Source: Phytoseiulus persimilis
Taxonomy: Eukaryota; Arthropoda; Arachnida; Mesostigmata; Phytoseiidae
DNA: 64,000 bases
Direction of reading: 5' to 3'
NCBI GenBank assembly: GCA_037576195.1
Contig: CM075103.1
Coordinates: 29,844,723-29,908,722 of the forward strand
Positions 1 to 13,900 of this stretch are shown here, piece by piece (positions within the stretch are counted from its first letter, which is position 1; every line of letters begins with the position of its first letter). Both the position numbers and the translations under genes were made by a program. The notes under the pieces are model-generated. The model did no database searches, was not told the DNA's origin, and was given only the letters and a program-made list of their open reading frames with translations.

Positions 1-105
1 ACACGAGTGGCAATTTATCAAATTAAAGCATGAAGCGTTCATTAAAATATCATATTGTTCGAGCCCGCCAACCAGCCCAGCGAGCGAGCGAGCCAACCGA
101 CCAGA

Positions 106-145
106 CAGTCAGTCAGTCAGCCAGCCAGCCAGCTAGCCACCCAGC
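106..145. repeat. (CAGT)n then (CAGC)n tetranucleotide array
   Basis: Three CAGT units pass into CAGC units and then imperfect copies (CTAGC, CACCC). It is part of a window-wide 4-bp theme. Confidence 0.85.
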
Positions 146-1311
146 CGAGCTGAGACAGCACTTAACGCTTCGAGCCACCGAGAGGAAGATATCACAAACG
201 TCGACAGACACGTGTTCACGCTCGGTCCGCGAAACGTACAGGGCGCGTCGTTCATCCCGGTCCCGTAGGACCGCTTCTAGTGGACTCTGCTTGTAAAGGA
301 TGCACGAAGGCCATATTCTCCGAGAAATTCCTCTTTCCGGTATTCAATAGCGAGCGAGTTTCGTGGAGTGCCACCCGTTAGATACGCGCGGGAAGCTCTA
401 GTCTCGTTGATCGGTCGATCGGCGTCCGCTGGGACGAGATGGATGTTTTGTAGGTGAAAAGCGCGGACGAAGCAGCCGGCAAATGGAACATTCTCGAACA
501 CGCGTGGACCGGGAAACGGAGGAGTAGACGGTTCATCCGTTTGTCCACGCTTTGTGTGATGGACGGACTGGCCGACTGACGAATGGATACGTATAGCGCT
601 CGGCTGCTTAGAGCGCCAAGCTGCCGCCATTCATCACCACTTAGTTCAACAATGAGAGACATTCCTTGAACGAAAATGGAGCAGGCGCTGCGATTCACCG
701 CACTTGACTCCTATGCAAGCATAGCCAAGACTTTCAAGTCCCTTAAACCGCTGCTCCGGAAGTTTTTCCGAGCACGCAGAAGCCTGCAGCTGTACTCGTC
801 TCTCAAACGTGTCGGCCGCGAGAACCGCATGATTTCTGTCCTTGACTGCGGAGTAAGTTGTACAGCAACAGTCCTCAGGAAGATCATCGGTCTGGATGCT
901 CATTCCTGTGGATCCTTCTCCCGTCCGCTCCTACAGCGCTCCTGCATCGACAGCAGTCGGAGTGACATTTCGATCGGCTACATGCTGCTCACGCGGCTGA
1001 TAAATGAAAACTTCAAAGGTCCACTTTGAAGGGCATTCATTCCACAAAGTCGGAGCAGAGAACAGCTGTGAGCACTACCGATTCAAAGGTGCTACCTCTC
1101 CTCCTTGTTTTATCTTGTCCCGGAACGCTCAGTCCTGCGAGTTATCCCTCAAGTCATTCAAATGGATCAGCTCCCAGCGCGGAACCGGCATTTGAGTTGA
1201 GATGGCTCGACAGAGCAACGTGCTCGAGGAAACACTGTCCGGCTCCCCGACGGAAATCGATGTATGAGTAATAACGAACTCCGACGTTCGCGTTGCTTTC
1301 GTTGTCAATCG

Positions 1312-1324
1312 CCCCCCCCCCCCC
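1312..1324. repeat. Run of 13 C
   Basis: An uninterrupted poly-C tract followed by TCCCCT. It is prone to slippage. Confidence 0.9.
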
Positions 1325-2477
1325 TCCCCTGATTTCCAGTTTAGATTTCGATGGATTTGGGTGCACGATCGTTGAACGGGGCACTGAGCTGAACCCAATC
1401 GCAGTCAAAACCAGTAACTGGAAATCTCAATATATTAAGCCCGGTGACTTCGCGGTCTCCTTCCCCGCTGGAATCAGAAATCGGAATCACATAGACATCA
1501 GCGAAAAAGCAGCGCCGAAAACGTAGATCCGACGTTTTACGAACAGAGTGTTGACATCGGCGCCTGGACTGACGGGAAGTATGGAGGGAGTGTTCCGTCA
1601 ACGGACAAATTAGCCGATAGCACAGAACATAAACAATGTTATACAAATTTCAGAGATTTCTTCTCCATTTGAGTGACACGTAATGATGGAACGTGGGCGT
1701 ACCGGATGAGCGTATGACGCATCGAATAGTTTTGCCTTCTGCTCGACAGATTTCTGTCTTGCGGTCTCATTCCGCTCGACGGAAACCTCGAATAGGCGAG
1801 CCACTCACGAGTTCGAATCAAAATCCACAGAACAGAATTCCATTATTTCACTCTTGATCACGTTTGATTGAGACGGATGATTTTCTGCGATGAATCGTCC
1901 GAATGATCATTTATTTGATCGAACACTAAGCTCATTGATGGATGAAAGCGCCGAAACGCAAGATGGGGGCCAGCTTGATCGATCTTCCTTTGCGCCCCCT
2001 GAACGTGTGTATAAGCAGAACAATGGAATGGTGTTGCGTGGTGTTTATTGCCTTCGACATATCACCACAGCCTGTCTTGAAAAGCTTCGCTCCCGACTGG
2101 CAGGCAGTCGGAAATGGTTATGTACTGATGTCCGGCATCGATTATTTCGGTACCCAAAGAACGCCCGAGCGATGCCACAGTGAAGAATGAACAGGGCAGA
2201 ACTACTGATCGCAGGCAATGAATTATCATGTAGTACTTTCTGGCGGATCTATCGAGACATCCGAACGTGGAGCCAGCGATTCATCCTCGTGCATTGAGTA
2301 GTTCGTCAGAGGTCGGAGAGGTTGTCTGGAACAGCGTCCTCGTCCGGCGAGGGACCGACTATCTCTCAATCGAGACGATCCCGGAATTGGCTCAGATCAG
2401 TCGTTGAATCGGTGGTTATGCAAATGGCCGGGAAGATGGACGGATAGTTGGACTGATGGATGAATGGGCGGGAGTAA

Positions 2478-2526
2478 CGACGACGGCGGCGGTGGTCGGG
2501 GCCGTGGCGGCGGCGGTGGTGTGGTG
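2478..2526. repeat. GGC/GGT-rich trinucleotide-biased tract
   Basis: Imperfect CGA, CGG and GGT triplets, G-rich on the plus strand. Confidence 0.8.
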
Positions 2527-4711
2527 AAGCAACCCACAATCGAAGTAGAAACCAAATGACTCCCCCGATCATCAGATCGATCCGATGAAAGACAGCAAAC
2601 CTGCCAACGACTCAGCCGTCAGAAAAATGGCACCGACAGCGGCAACAACAGCAAAAGCTGAAGTCGGAGTCAAACTTCGGATAAATCCTCCTGTCTCAGT
2701 CGTGTCTGTCGATCAAATCTGCCGCCGGTGCACCGCCTGCAGCCTGCCAACCTGCCTCGAAGCGTAATGGGAATTTACGTCAAGTCCCGAAATGCTCGTT
2801 CTGCAATCGACTTCACACAGACTCGCACATGAACACAGAGACACGTGGACGGGCGAACGTCGAGAAAAAAGCGCAAAAACACACAATTGTCGTTGAACTG
2901 TTTTGAAGGGAATGAGCTGCAGCGAGAAAAAAGTCGCGCGATTTCTCAAAACGAATTTACCTTCAAAGGTTTTTCCCGCCTCTGTATCGGCTGATCCCTC
3001 AGGCCAGAACTCTGATTCAAGAATCTCATAGAGGGCAAGAGGGGAGCTGCTCGAGCTCGACTCCGCACGAAGGTCAGATCTTGAGCGCTGCAGCTGAAAA
3101 TCCTCGATGGAGGCTCAGATTGTTTTGCAAATTCAAAAAAGCATTCCTGTTATGGATTTATTGAGCTCCGTCGGGTTGTCTGATCAAGACTAAAAAAAAA
3201 ATGATGGAAAGTTGCGATCCTATCTTGGCGTGATTCTGAACGACTCCCTCTTGACCGACGACAGAGACGTGAGCCTAGGCACGCACTTCGCACGTTTGGA
3301 CAAATCGAATCGATGATCTAGCCTCCTGCATGATGATGATGATCACAACAGCTCCGCATGAAGCCTTGTGTTCGTGGCACGTTATCGTCATCGTTCTCGT
3401 CGGAGTCCGCCTCAGCACGTTCGTGCTAATTTAAAACCAATCATACTCACTGTGCATTTACACCCGGCTCGATACAACAGGAAGAGGGACAACGAGAGCG
3501 GAGTCGCCACGGAAGCAAGCCGATCCGTGGGTCGATGCCATCGATCGATCTCCGGGCCGTTCGCTCGATCCTCCCACCGAGTAACTGATTGATCCTTGGC
3601 CAAAAGCTCGAGAGTGGTTTCGTTTGCGTCTGTGTGTTCTACCCGCCAGGAAAAAAGAATCTGCGACGTCTCGAGCGAATTCCCCGGACGCAATCTCACG
3701 GAAGTGTACTGGAGAAGCCAGAACAAAGCTCGGCCCCGTTTACAGCGGTCGACTCGGCTGGAAAATAGTTATTCACAGATTTTCGAGAGCATTCTGTGTA
3801 TCCCGGGATCACATCAGATCCAGTGGGACAGTATTCGGAAGCCCCGGAGAGCCAGTTAGGGTTGCGCATGCGGGCGCCTCGAGGTGAGCAGCGTGCCAAA
3901 ATCAAGCGTCAAGGTCAAGTTCCGCTCTGACCGGAAGGTAAAAAGCTTCATTGAAAACGGTGACAAAGTGCCTGGCGAGTACCCGCTACGGAGTCGGGTT
4001 CAGGCATTTACGTTTTTTTCACCGCTCCGCGTCTGTCAATGCTGGTGTGCTGCCTTGGTGAAATATGGATCCGTGAAGCGAAGTTTGGTCGACCGTCGCT
4101 CATCGCCGTCGTTGTCGACGTTTCATGCGTTGTCCATCAGTTGTCAGAAAATCGTTGGCGGCGGAAACGCTCGACGCTTCTGATTGATCATCATTGTCCA
4201 TCTGGCAATGGTACTCCCGCGGCCCTCCGGCCCGCCTGCTCGCTCGTTCATTCTTTGGTTCGTCAGTTTGTTCGGCCTGGCCGTCAAGTGGGCGACCAGC
4301 GACCGAGCAGCCATTTCAGAAGGCGAACGATACAGTTCAACAGTCTGAGGTCACCGCGTACACCTCTAACGGAAGTTGACTCGAATTCGAGGGATTCGAG
4401 CCGTGTTCAAGTTCTCCGCGCGGTCGAGTGATCGGGTTTCGCCGAAGTTAGGAGAAAAAAAAACTCTTTTCTCGAACGTCGAACGGAAATCTGTTGAACA
4501 CGATTTTCGTGTCTCAAATCGACGCTTCCGACGAGCTCCATCAAAAAGTTACCCCGTTCCAGAATCAAGCTCTGGTAGTCTCAAGGCCGAGAAAGTTCTC
4601 ATCGGGGAGTGCGTACGTGAAACTTTCAGAGTGTAGTATAGCATGGTTGACTACAAGGCCATGCGAATGAGCGCGCGGAAGTCTGAGCGGTGGATTGTGT
4701 GAGTGATTAGG

Positions 4712-4735
4712 TGGATGGATGGATGATTGATTGAT
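4712..4735. repeat. (GGAT)n/(GATT)n array
   Basis: Three GGAT units pass into GATT units. Confidence 0.8.
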
Positions 4736-4875
4736 CGGTGATGGAGTACAAGCGCCATCTGGACCGGGCGAGGACCGGCTGCCAATGCCGCCAGCGTTGC
4801 AGCGGCCAACGACGACTACGGCGACGACTCGAACGATGATTCCACGATGATGGTGGGCCGACTACATAACAACTC

Positions 4876-4905
4876 GCGGCGGCACCACCAGCAACAACAA
4901 CAATC
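4876..4905. repeat. CAC/CAA triplet tract
   Basis: Imperfect GGC, CAC and CAA triplets. Confidence 0.7.
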
Positions 4906-5006
4906 ACTCATTGTCGTTTTGATGGGGAACTGGCGTGTCGTATTTTTCTCTTTCGCGCGCGCTCGTTCGTTCGGTTTTTCGCTTCATCTCTGTCTTCCTC
5001 TCCTTC

Positions 5007-5048
5007 AGTCCGTCCGTGAGTCTGTCCGACCGCTCGTCTGTCCGTCCA
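5007..5048. repeat. Imperfect (GTCC)n array
   Basis: GTCC, GTCT and GACC units with 4-bp spacing, interrupted. Confidence 0.7.
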
Positions 5049-7860
5049 TATTCTGGGTGTCGGAGTTTCTGCCGATTTCCTCCAGGCTGCCGCTGCTCTC
5101 CCCATTCGTCCCTCGGGGGTATGGTAAGTCGGTCGAACGGTCAGTTTGTCGTCCTGGACTGCATCCTCCTGAAAGCTCTCTTGAAACCGAAAACCGCTCT
5201 TTTCCGACAACGCATCAACGACATAATTGAGATAATAAAACTCATCTTGTTGGCTGGCTTCGTCCCCCAGAAGCGTCTGCGAAGACTCCGGTGGAGACGG
5301 TCTTGCGCTTCCCAGCAGTTCGGGCGCTCGTCAACTGAATCGCCCTCACAGGGAAGGATCTCGCCCTTGGATAGCGAACATTATTTCCTTCGTCTCGACT
5401 TTTACAACTGTGAATATGATGGTGATCAAGACGACAATTAGACCAACACTTGGAGCAGACGGTGACTTACCGTGTAATTGATGGATCATGAGGAAACGCT
5501 TCTAGAACGACGAGGTCCGGAAAACTGCTCGGAGATGGCTGTTGACCTGAAGGCCGCGCTTTTCACAACTGGAAGTCGCGTAACAGAGTTCAGCGTGCCT
5601 AGCTAACAGATGGGGAGTTTTCCGCCCTCTGATTCCGTTGAAGCTTCGTCCAATGACCGAAATCGGTCTTCCTGATCACGAAGCTGACATCGGGATCGAT
5701 CTCTATGGCGATTTCCACACGGGTCGCGGGACGAGGTCCGACGCCGGAAGGAACTGAGAGACTCGAGGGATCGATTCTGACGTCGGAGTTACGATCACCA
5801 GAGTTGACTGCGGAGGGAGACGGAGTCTTTCGGAATCAGACACCGAAATGATTTATCATTGGAGGGACGAAGCTCTGCAACATTGGCCCTACTCGTGGTG
5901 TGATAAATTCCACAGCATGGAGCCCAACTGGCGCGGGCTTCAGATGCAGCGATCGCTTCCAAGATCTCACTGGAGCTGAACTAGAACCGCGCAAACTTTC
6001 CAGCTATCCGGTGCCCTCGCCGTATGAAGGAACGCTCATGATCGAGCCGATGCTTCTCCTGGGGCCGATCTCGTCCGGCCTATCTATCATGAATGGTCAT
6101 CAGCATTCGCAGAGTCGATCTCAACATCATCCGAATCATGGTCATTGTCACCTCTCGTTCGTGCGAACTCAGTCTTCCGTGTTGGCCATAGCATCGGTCG
6201 AGGCTGCCGCTGTTTTTGTTGTGATGATGGTGGTGGTGACATGCAAACTAACCATCAGATCGGATCATCAGATGGGCTCGCATCACTCAAAAAGACACGC
6301 CGTCCGATGGACTTCCCTTTCTGTTTTTTTTTCTCCCTCGGTCGTTGTCTCGCCGGGTGATAATCGACAAGCAACTGAATTGCAGGTGTTGGTTATGGTG
6401 GTGCTGTGGGCCTCGCCTCTGGCCGGCCGGTCGTCGTCTGCCCAGATCTTGGGGCGGGCTCCTCCGAATCGCTCCGACCGCGTTCTCGAGAGAAAATACG
6501 CAAGTTCTTAGGACAGAACACACTGCCCTTCAGAGGAGACCCCGCTCATTCTATTCCTCCAGCCGGAGCGCCCTCCTCTTCGCTCCTCCCTTCACTCTCA
6601 ACTCTTAACCCTGGTTTGATGGCCTGACGTGCCACGAGTTTGGCAAGAAAGCTTGATGGCAGACAGATCGTCGTGGCAGAAGCCACATCGTTCGTCGACA
6701 GCGACAACGGAGCGGAGGAGGACCTCGGAAACTGTAGAAATCGCCGATGAGTGATTTAAGCCAAACAGATGCTATTGCCCTGGAAACCGATGTGCGAGCG
6801 TGGCGCGAACGTTTGAAACAGAGAGCACACACACACAGCCGCTTTCACTCACATATCAAGCCCGGGGAAAAGCAGCTCAAGATGAGAGGCAACAACGATG
6901 ACGATGCTCACACATCAACACCATGCTCGCTTGCTCAGCTTGGCTCGCTTGCCCTGGTTCTTCAGTCGTTCCGTTGACGGAAAGCTTCTCCCTGGTGAAG
7001 GGGAACAATAAACGAGAAACACTCGACTCTGTTCTCGAACCCATTGAGCTCGACTATAAACGAATCCACTTTTGCGTTCAGATGGCCATGAATGCAAGGC
7101 GTCGATGGATGACTGAATGGGTGGATATACCGTATCTTCTCCGACACAGCAATGAGCACGTTTTCTCGCTGGGGGCCGGACTGGAGGCCGGGATCACGGC
7201 CCCAGAGCAGAGTGCGGACTCGAAATCAATCGAGGGGTACCGTGTCCGGCCGTTTAACATCCGAATGAATCTTCGACTATTAACTGCAACCTCTGCTGAT
7301 CCATGCTCTGACCGTGATTTCAACTATTACGAGTGGTTTCAGTCTTTCACATTCATCTAAATTTACCATAATATCCATCAACCGATCGTGACAATCATTA
7401 GCCACGGTAAGGCTGCGGTGTGTCAGGAGAGACTCAACTCCTAACTCGGTAAGATGGTCAGCTAGGAGTGCACTCCTTTTTCCGGGGCCATACACGTGGT
7501 CGGCCCCGGGGCCCCCATGAATCAGACAGGGTCACGTGATGGGACTGGATCGATCCATCGGTTAGAAATTCACTGGGAGCGTTGATGAATAGATGAATGA
7601 GTGAATCCATGGGACGATAGATGGGTAGATAGAATTGTGGACAGAGACCGGCTGCGTCAGACTCTTGTCTGTTGAAACTTCTTCCCTGCCGATTTTACGC
7701 AGGAGCAATGACAACGACGGCTGACAACAGTCTTCGACAGTTGTTCATTCTTTGGTAGGTTCCTTTTTTCCCGTTCGCTCAACACGTCGTCCGTCTGTCT
7801 CTGTTGGCACGATTGAAGCGATGATGATGATGATTTTTGCATGCCAGAGTGAGCGTTGCC

Positions 7861-7926
7861 GACTGACGGACTGAGTGACTGCTTGCTTGGTTGGCTATCT
7901 GACTGACTGACTGCTGCTGCAGCTGC
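7861..7926. repeat. (GACT)n array ending in (CTG)n
   Basis: GACT units with GCTT and GGTT variants, then GCTGCTGCAGCTGC. Confidence 0.75.
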
Positions 7927-10900
7927 ATTCGCGTTGTCGTCGGTGATTGATTCCTTCAGCTCTTGACGTGGACAGTCTTCACACCGGCGGCAGTGACGAC
8001 GACAGCGGCGGCGGTTTCTGAAGCGTCACTACCGCCCATCTAGTGACAGACACACTGACAAACCGACAAACCTAATCACGATCATCATCATTGTCGCCGT
8101 CTTCGTAGCCATCGTTGTACGCACACATGACAGCCTCACATGTGATGAAAATCTTCGCGAAACGTAAAATCACCATCAGTTTTCAATCGTTCCCATCGTC
8201 GCAGTCGACGACGTCGGCAGCGGCAGATGCCGCAGAGCAACGGTTCTCGTGGAGCGTCGCTGAACGTTATTGAGCGTCATTTTTGCTGATTCTCCTTGTG
8301 ATAAGCATGATATGAGGAATAACGGTCATAGTTTGCGGCAAGAACAACCCAGGATCAGAAACTGTGATGAAGAGCACAACATGAATTGATTCGGCGAAGG
8401 ACACGTACACTAAGTTCTCCAACAGGCCGTCGCGATGACTGTCATAGCGGATGGGCAGAGAAAGAAAGTCTAGTTCGACTTGAACCTATAAAACACTCAC
8501 GAGCTGATCAATCCGTCAACGATGACCTTAGCTGTGCCAAAGGCCTAAAATTCCCGTTATTTTTCTCCTTGGACTTTTCTGATGGCGACAGACGCTAACG
8601 TGTGAGCTGAATCAACTCTCTTCGACCTTTCTGAAGCGGAACTTGAGCCAACCCCGACGGTGAAGGGAGAGACCGAGGAATTTCGTCGACGATAACGCTA
8701 GGCGCGGGCGAGACCACTGAACTTGAAAAAATATCGATGCGGCTGCTCCTCATAATTTCACTTCTCTGTTCCGGTCTCTCTTCTTTTTCTGTCTCCCTTT
8801 TCCTCTCGCTCCTCTCGTTCTCGAAGTCTGTCTGCGAATCGGCGAATCTGCTGGTTGGCTTGCCGGCTGACAGCGGTCGTCGTAAATCTCAGCACCACTT
8901 TAGCCGGTTGAGTGCATTTAAGACGGGGTAAAAAACAGCGCATTTTCATAAATTTCACGCCACGGACGTTACACCGCAGGGCAGGAACGACGACCATTTT
9001 TTCTCTCGTTTCCTCTTCACTCAGAAACTTCTGAGCACTTCTGTTCGGGATGGGCAAATCCTCTCGTGGGACATTCCAACCGTAGTCCACAGATCGGCTG
9101 TTCCCTCATTCGGCGTTCAAGTACAATTTCTCTCCCACAGCGAGTCCTCCGCTCGCTTCCCGATAGTAGCGTGGAATGAAGAGGAGCGCACGATTCACTC
9201 ACCCCGAGTGACTCAAGGAGTCACGGTCGAATCACATCGAGTTTTGTTTCTCGGCTTAACTCCTCTTTTGTATTCAGCGGCGGTCCCGATGACAAATGAC
9301 CCTCTCTTCCTTTCTCCTTGCGGAAACATGCTTCTTTAAATGAACACCACGCTTTCCAACAACTGTCTGTTTAGTCGTTGACGCTCTCCTCTCTCGGGTA
9401 TTTTATTGTTGTTTGGACCATCTTTTATCACGAGCGCACTCAACAACGTTTCCCAGCACAGCCTTCGTGGTTCTGTGATCTGAAACGTGCGGTGTACACT
9501 GGTAGAAGAGCGAATAGAGCATCAGAGTCGAGTCACTCCTTCGTTAACGAGCGGTGCATGGTCACGAAATCCGTGAAGCACCTCCCAGGGAAGAGTTTGA
9601 TGCGAGTTTGGAGTGCACAGAAACGACGGAAAAAAGTCGTCTCCTCACGTGCGGTGGAGTTCGGCGGCCTGCGGGCCGGATGGCTCGGTTCTTTCGTTCA
9701 AGCGGCCATCTATCTGGCGGTCCATTCGTCCGACGGCCAGGCAGGCAGCCGCAGGACCGACAACATGCCCGTAGACACTCGTTGAAATCTATGGCATGAT
9801 AAATAACAATAAACGAATATTTTCGCCTCTACTCTTTTGCGCACAATGAGTTATGAGCCCGCTTCTGCTGACGCGGCGGCTTTCGGTCCAACAGTGAGCG
9901 GGCGAAGAGGGAACCAATCGATGTGCGCCGAAAGAAGCCCAAAACTGAAACCGAATTCCATGGGAAGAAGAAAATCGCATCCATTCTGCGTCCTCGGAAG
10001 CCCCGTTAGCTCGAGCATTATTGCCCTGATGGGACTATGCCCTATCGCCACGAAAAGCCCGATCTCGAATCCAGACTTCTGTCGTTCCGATCGGAACTCC
10101 GTTATGAGTTTCGGAAGACGAACATGACCAGAAGTGAATCTCCAGGAAACTCGAAAAATTACAGTCGATGAAATATGACCGCTTTGAAACATGGGAGCTC
10201 CTCAGATTCATCCTGTCATTCTTAGCGTCATGGACGGAGAATTCTCGACACGTTCGAGAGAGTTGTGTCTGGCAGAGATTAGCGTTCCACGTTACGCTTT
10301 ACGCTTCTCACTCGAAATCGGCTCAACGATCGGTACGTGATGCTGGCTCCACGGCCGCCACCACCGCCTCAGAACTTGAGAAACAATTCATCTTTTCGTG
10401 TCTGATGCGTGGTATCCATTTCCCGAGCAAATCCAACCGCTCAACTCATGGATTCACTCCAAAAAAGTGCCACGAGAGAGTCAGCAGGTATCACGTACAG
10501 CGCATCTTGCAATAATCGGAGGATGGGAAGAAATAGGAACGATTCCTTGAGGCGAGAAAAGAATGAATCGTTCAGGAAACCTTGGGGTTCGACAATAGAG
10601 AGGAATGGTACTCGGAATATTAAAACTTCGGGCTCGGAAAGCGAGGAAAGGAACGGAAAATGCGACGGTAAAAACATTTTCCTCGGAAGAGTGACGAAGC
10701 CCGAGTTTTCCCCGTGGGACCACTCGAGCTCCTCAGGATTTCCGCGAGTTTAAAGGCGATACAGGACTCGGATCCTTTGGCGACTAGTGAAAAAAAATTA
10801 CCGACGTTGCTCGGATCGGGGAATTCAGAGATATCAGATATTCAGCTGATAAGCGCTGGGAAGCCTCCACTCTGTGCCGTTGTGGCTTCAACTGCCGACG

Positions 10901-13900
10901 GAAGAAGGAGAAGAGCACTTTGTCGCTAAACGACGCACAACTCTTATAAGCGACTTCTCGGGTGTCCAATAAAAGCACTGCGCGAAGTGGCTCTTTTCAA
11001 ACACTCCCTTATTATCACAAACAAATGATAAGCGAGTGTTCTCTCGCTTATCTATTCGTATATGTTGTTCGGTTTGGCCGTTTGTGTGTGTGTTTGTTGT
11101 GTGTGCTGTGAGCTTGTTGTTTGGAAGAAACCAATCAAAACGGTCAAAATGCGTTCTGGGTGCGTACTGAACGAAACGTGGTCGCCCGTTACATTGGAGA
11201 GTTCATCGGTTCGACTGATCAAAATGAATGCTCGGAAACACGAGTCTGAAACACGAGGTATTCACTAACGCTGCTGCGATCGATTCCCAACTTGTTGGGA
11301 CGGAATCAGAGAGATCGGCTGCAGTTCCAGTCGTATCGTTGCAAGATACTTCGAAGTACGGTACCCGTTCCAGGGTTGTCTCCCTCTCCGAGAGACCGCG
11401 ATTCGAGAGTCACAATAGCTTTCTATTCTCGTCGTCTCGAGCTAGTTTCCGAGCGAAAGCTGTCGCTTCTGTGTCGCCTGTGTTGATTCCCATGGCCCGA
11501 AATTAAAGTTGAGAAGCTCCGGACAGCTAGATGACAAGCGACAGGCTTCGAAATGATCTAAATTAAGAATACCTTAGAGAGAGCCATCCCTTATCGCCCC
11601 GACTACCTGGCTCATTTGGCGGGGTCCAATAAATCAATGGAGCTGTTCATCCTGCTTTCAAACGCTTTCAGATTTTCTCCTGGAGTCGATGAAGTTCATC
11701 CTGACCGTCAGAACAGCGCTCGGCACTGCACGACAGGAGCATGCTCCAAGGGTATCCAGGGCGTCAGGATGGCCAGCGAAGATGAGAACTTGAATCGCGA
11801 CCGACATTCAGTACTGACGCGGAGCCTTGCCAACGAAGTACCGCAGTTGGATGATACAGTTCGGGAAACATGCGCGGTCATATTTCTTTCGTCCGCAGTC
11901 CTGGGGCTGAGAGTGGCGGTGCAAGCCCATTTGAAGCCGCAGGCGGCGAGTGTCTGTTGCAAATGAAGGAGATTCTGTAGATTTTTCACAAAGGAGAACA
12001 CCGAGGATGCTCTACTGCCGCGCTGTCTGAATGGATGGATGGCCCTGCAACCGCCCGAGACACCAAGCATCCAGTCGGCTTGCCTGCCTGCCGGGGAGGA
12101 AGGAACGAGGCCTGTCGCAGCTGGGACAGGCATTGATAGATGAACGATAGTCGACTCCTAAAACGACACCTCCTAAAACAAGGATTCACCCGAAACGATC
12201 GCTCGTACCTACTGCCCTAATGAACGAGGAGCAGCCGCGACACTTCGAGCGCGCGACGACGAGGATATAGGCGATGATGATTCCGACAAGGTTGGCCTAG
12301 CTGCTGCTTCGGATGACGGAGTTGCTGATGATGGCAGCGTCGGGATTCCGCGGTAGCCGCGGAGCAAGGTTACATAAGTAGGCTCTACATTTGACTCATG
12401 GAGGAACGGTTGATCGATGAAGTGAAACTCGGACCGGGGACGAACAGTCGAGCTCGCCGCCGCTCCCCGCTGACCAGGGCCGAGGGAGGGCGCCCAGCCG
12501 ACCGAAGGTACACACATCCATTCCTCACCGCCGAATCATCCCTACCCAAAACAGTCATCCATTTGTTCATCTGTCGCTTCGTCGCTCTATAGATCTCTGC
12601 GTACACCCATCCAGCAAGTCATCCTCGAAGGCGAACATCCATCTGTATGTCGATCGGTCCGTGCAAGAATCCAGGCGGGCAGCTTCAGGCAAGCTTTGCG
12701 AGCTGCCAACTGGCGACGCGCTCGACGCTGGCTGACTCGCTGAGTTATGGTGATGATGTTGTGAGTGACACTGATGATCCTCACAATGTTCTTCATGTCG
12801 ATGCAAATATTGCAATAAATTGTGCAAAACTGACATCCGCACAAGTCAACAGATGGCTCAGACGCTCATCATGCTCGTCCCAACGTCCGCTGTGGCCGAC
12901 TTCGCGGCATCATCATCATCATAAATAGCCAAATACTGTATGTCAGTTCGCGCGTCCAACGACTGTCTCCGACCGTGGAACTCCAGCTGACCGGAGGGAG
13001 GAGCGCGTCAAAAGGCTTCGAGTGCCAGAAGGACGCGCCTGTTACGCTGTCGAAGATCGTTCCTGTTTGTTAACGACTTCGCTATTCTGAGGCATGCTCG
13101 TTCATCTCCGCTCGGGTTCCTCCCTTGATGGATCCGCATTCTCCCGTCACGTGGGGTCACGCAGATTGATTAATGGATACATGAATCGACTCCAGGATGC
13201 ATGGATATGCCGAATGTGAGTTACAGATCGGGTTAGAATGTGGGACGACGAACCATCAGCACCATGTGCTTCCGAGCATACAGCTATACTAGAGAGCTGA
13301 CTCGGAATCTGACGCGATGGAAACGCTCGAGGAGTCGGGAATTCCGCCATCAGTCCGCGCGAACGTGGGGCCGGTCCTCTGCTCGAGTGACTGAAAGCAG
13401 GGCCCTCGTCCTTCTGAGCCGCTGATCAAATTTTAGCCCTAATAAATCGGAAATCGATTCGCCAGCGAGCGCGGAGCGAGCCAGCCAGCCCAAACTAGAC
13501 TCAAAGCCATTAATTTTGTCTCCCGACAGCTCTCTTGTTGTGGTTGTTCTTCTGATCGCCGGCGACGTGGTGCCGTGTATTGAATTAACTCTCCAGGCTC
13601 CAAAAATCGTTACTTCGAGCGATCCGTGAAGGAAACGACAGAGTTTGATCAGCCTAGCCCGACGGTGCGAGCGGGAATACGTAAGAGAAGGAACCGAATC
13701 AAGGAATAAACCGGGAAAATCCACTTGTTTCAGGTGTCCAGAGGCCAAGTCTGAGGCAGGTACATTGTTTCGAACGGTGGGTTGCGGGTCCTAGCGTTTC
13801 TCGGTCATTTCGCTCCGAAGGCTGTTCAAATCAGAGGTGGTTTCCATCGTTCTCATCCTGTTTGGTGGAATAACTTTCGCGTCATCTCGATTCATCGGGC

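Noticed and set aside
1800..1825. GTTCGAATC resembling a tRNA T-loop
   Set aside because: The flanking bases do not form a T-stem, and no A-box lies upstream.
3330..3345. (ATG)n repeat as a start-site cluster
   Set aside because: A plain trinucleotide repeat with no following long frame.
5900..6511. 203-codon plus-strand ORF
   Set aside because: No domain. The His/Ser/Val runs come from CAT and GTG triplet-biased DNA, and overlapping frames are equally open.
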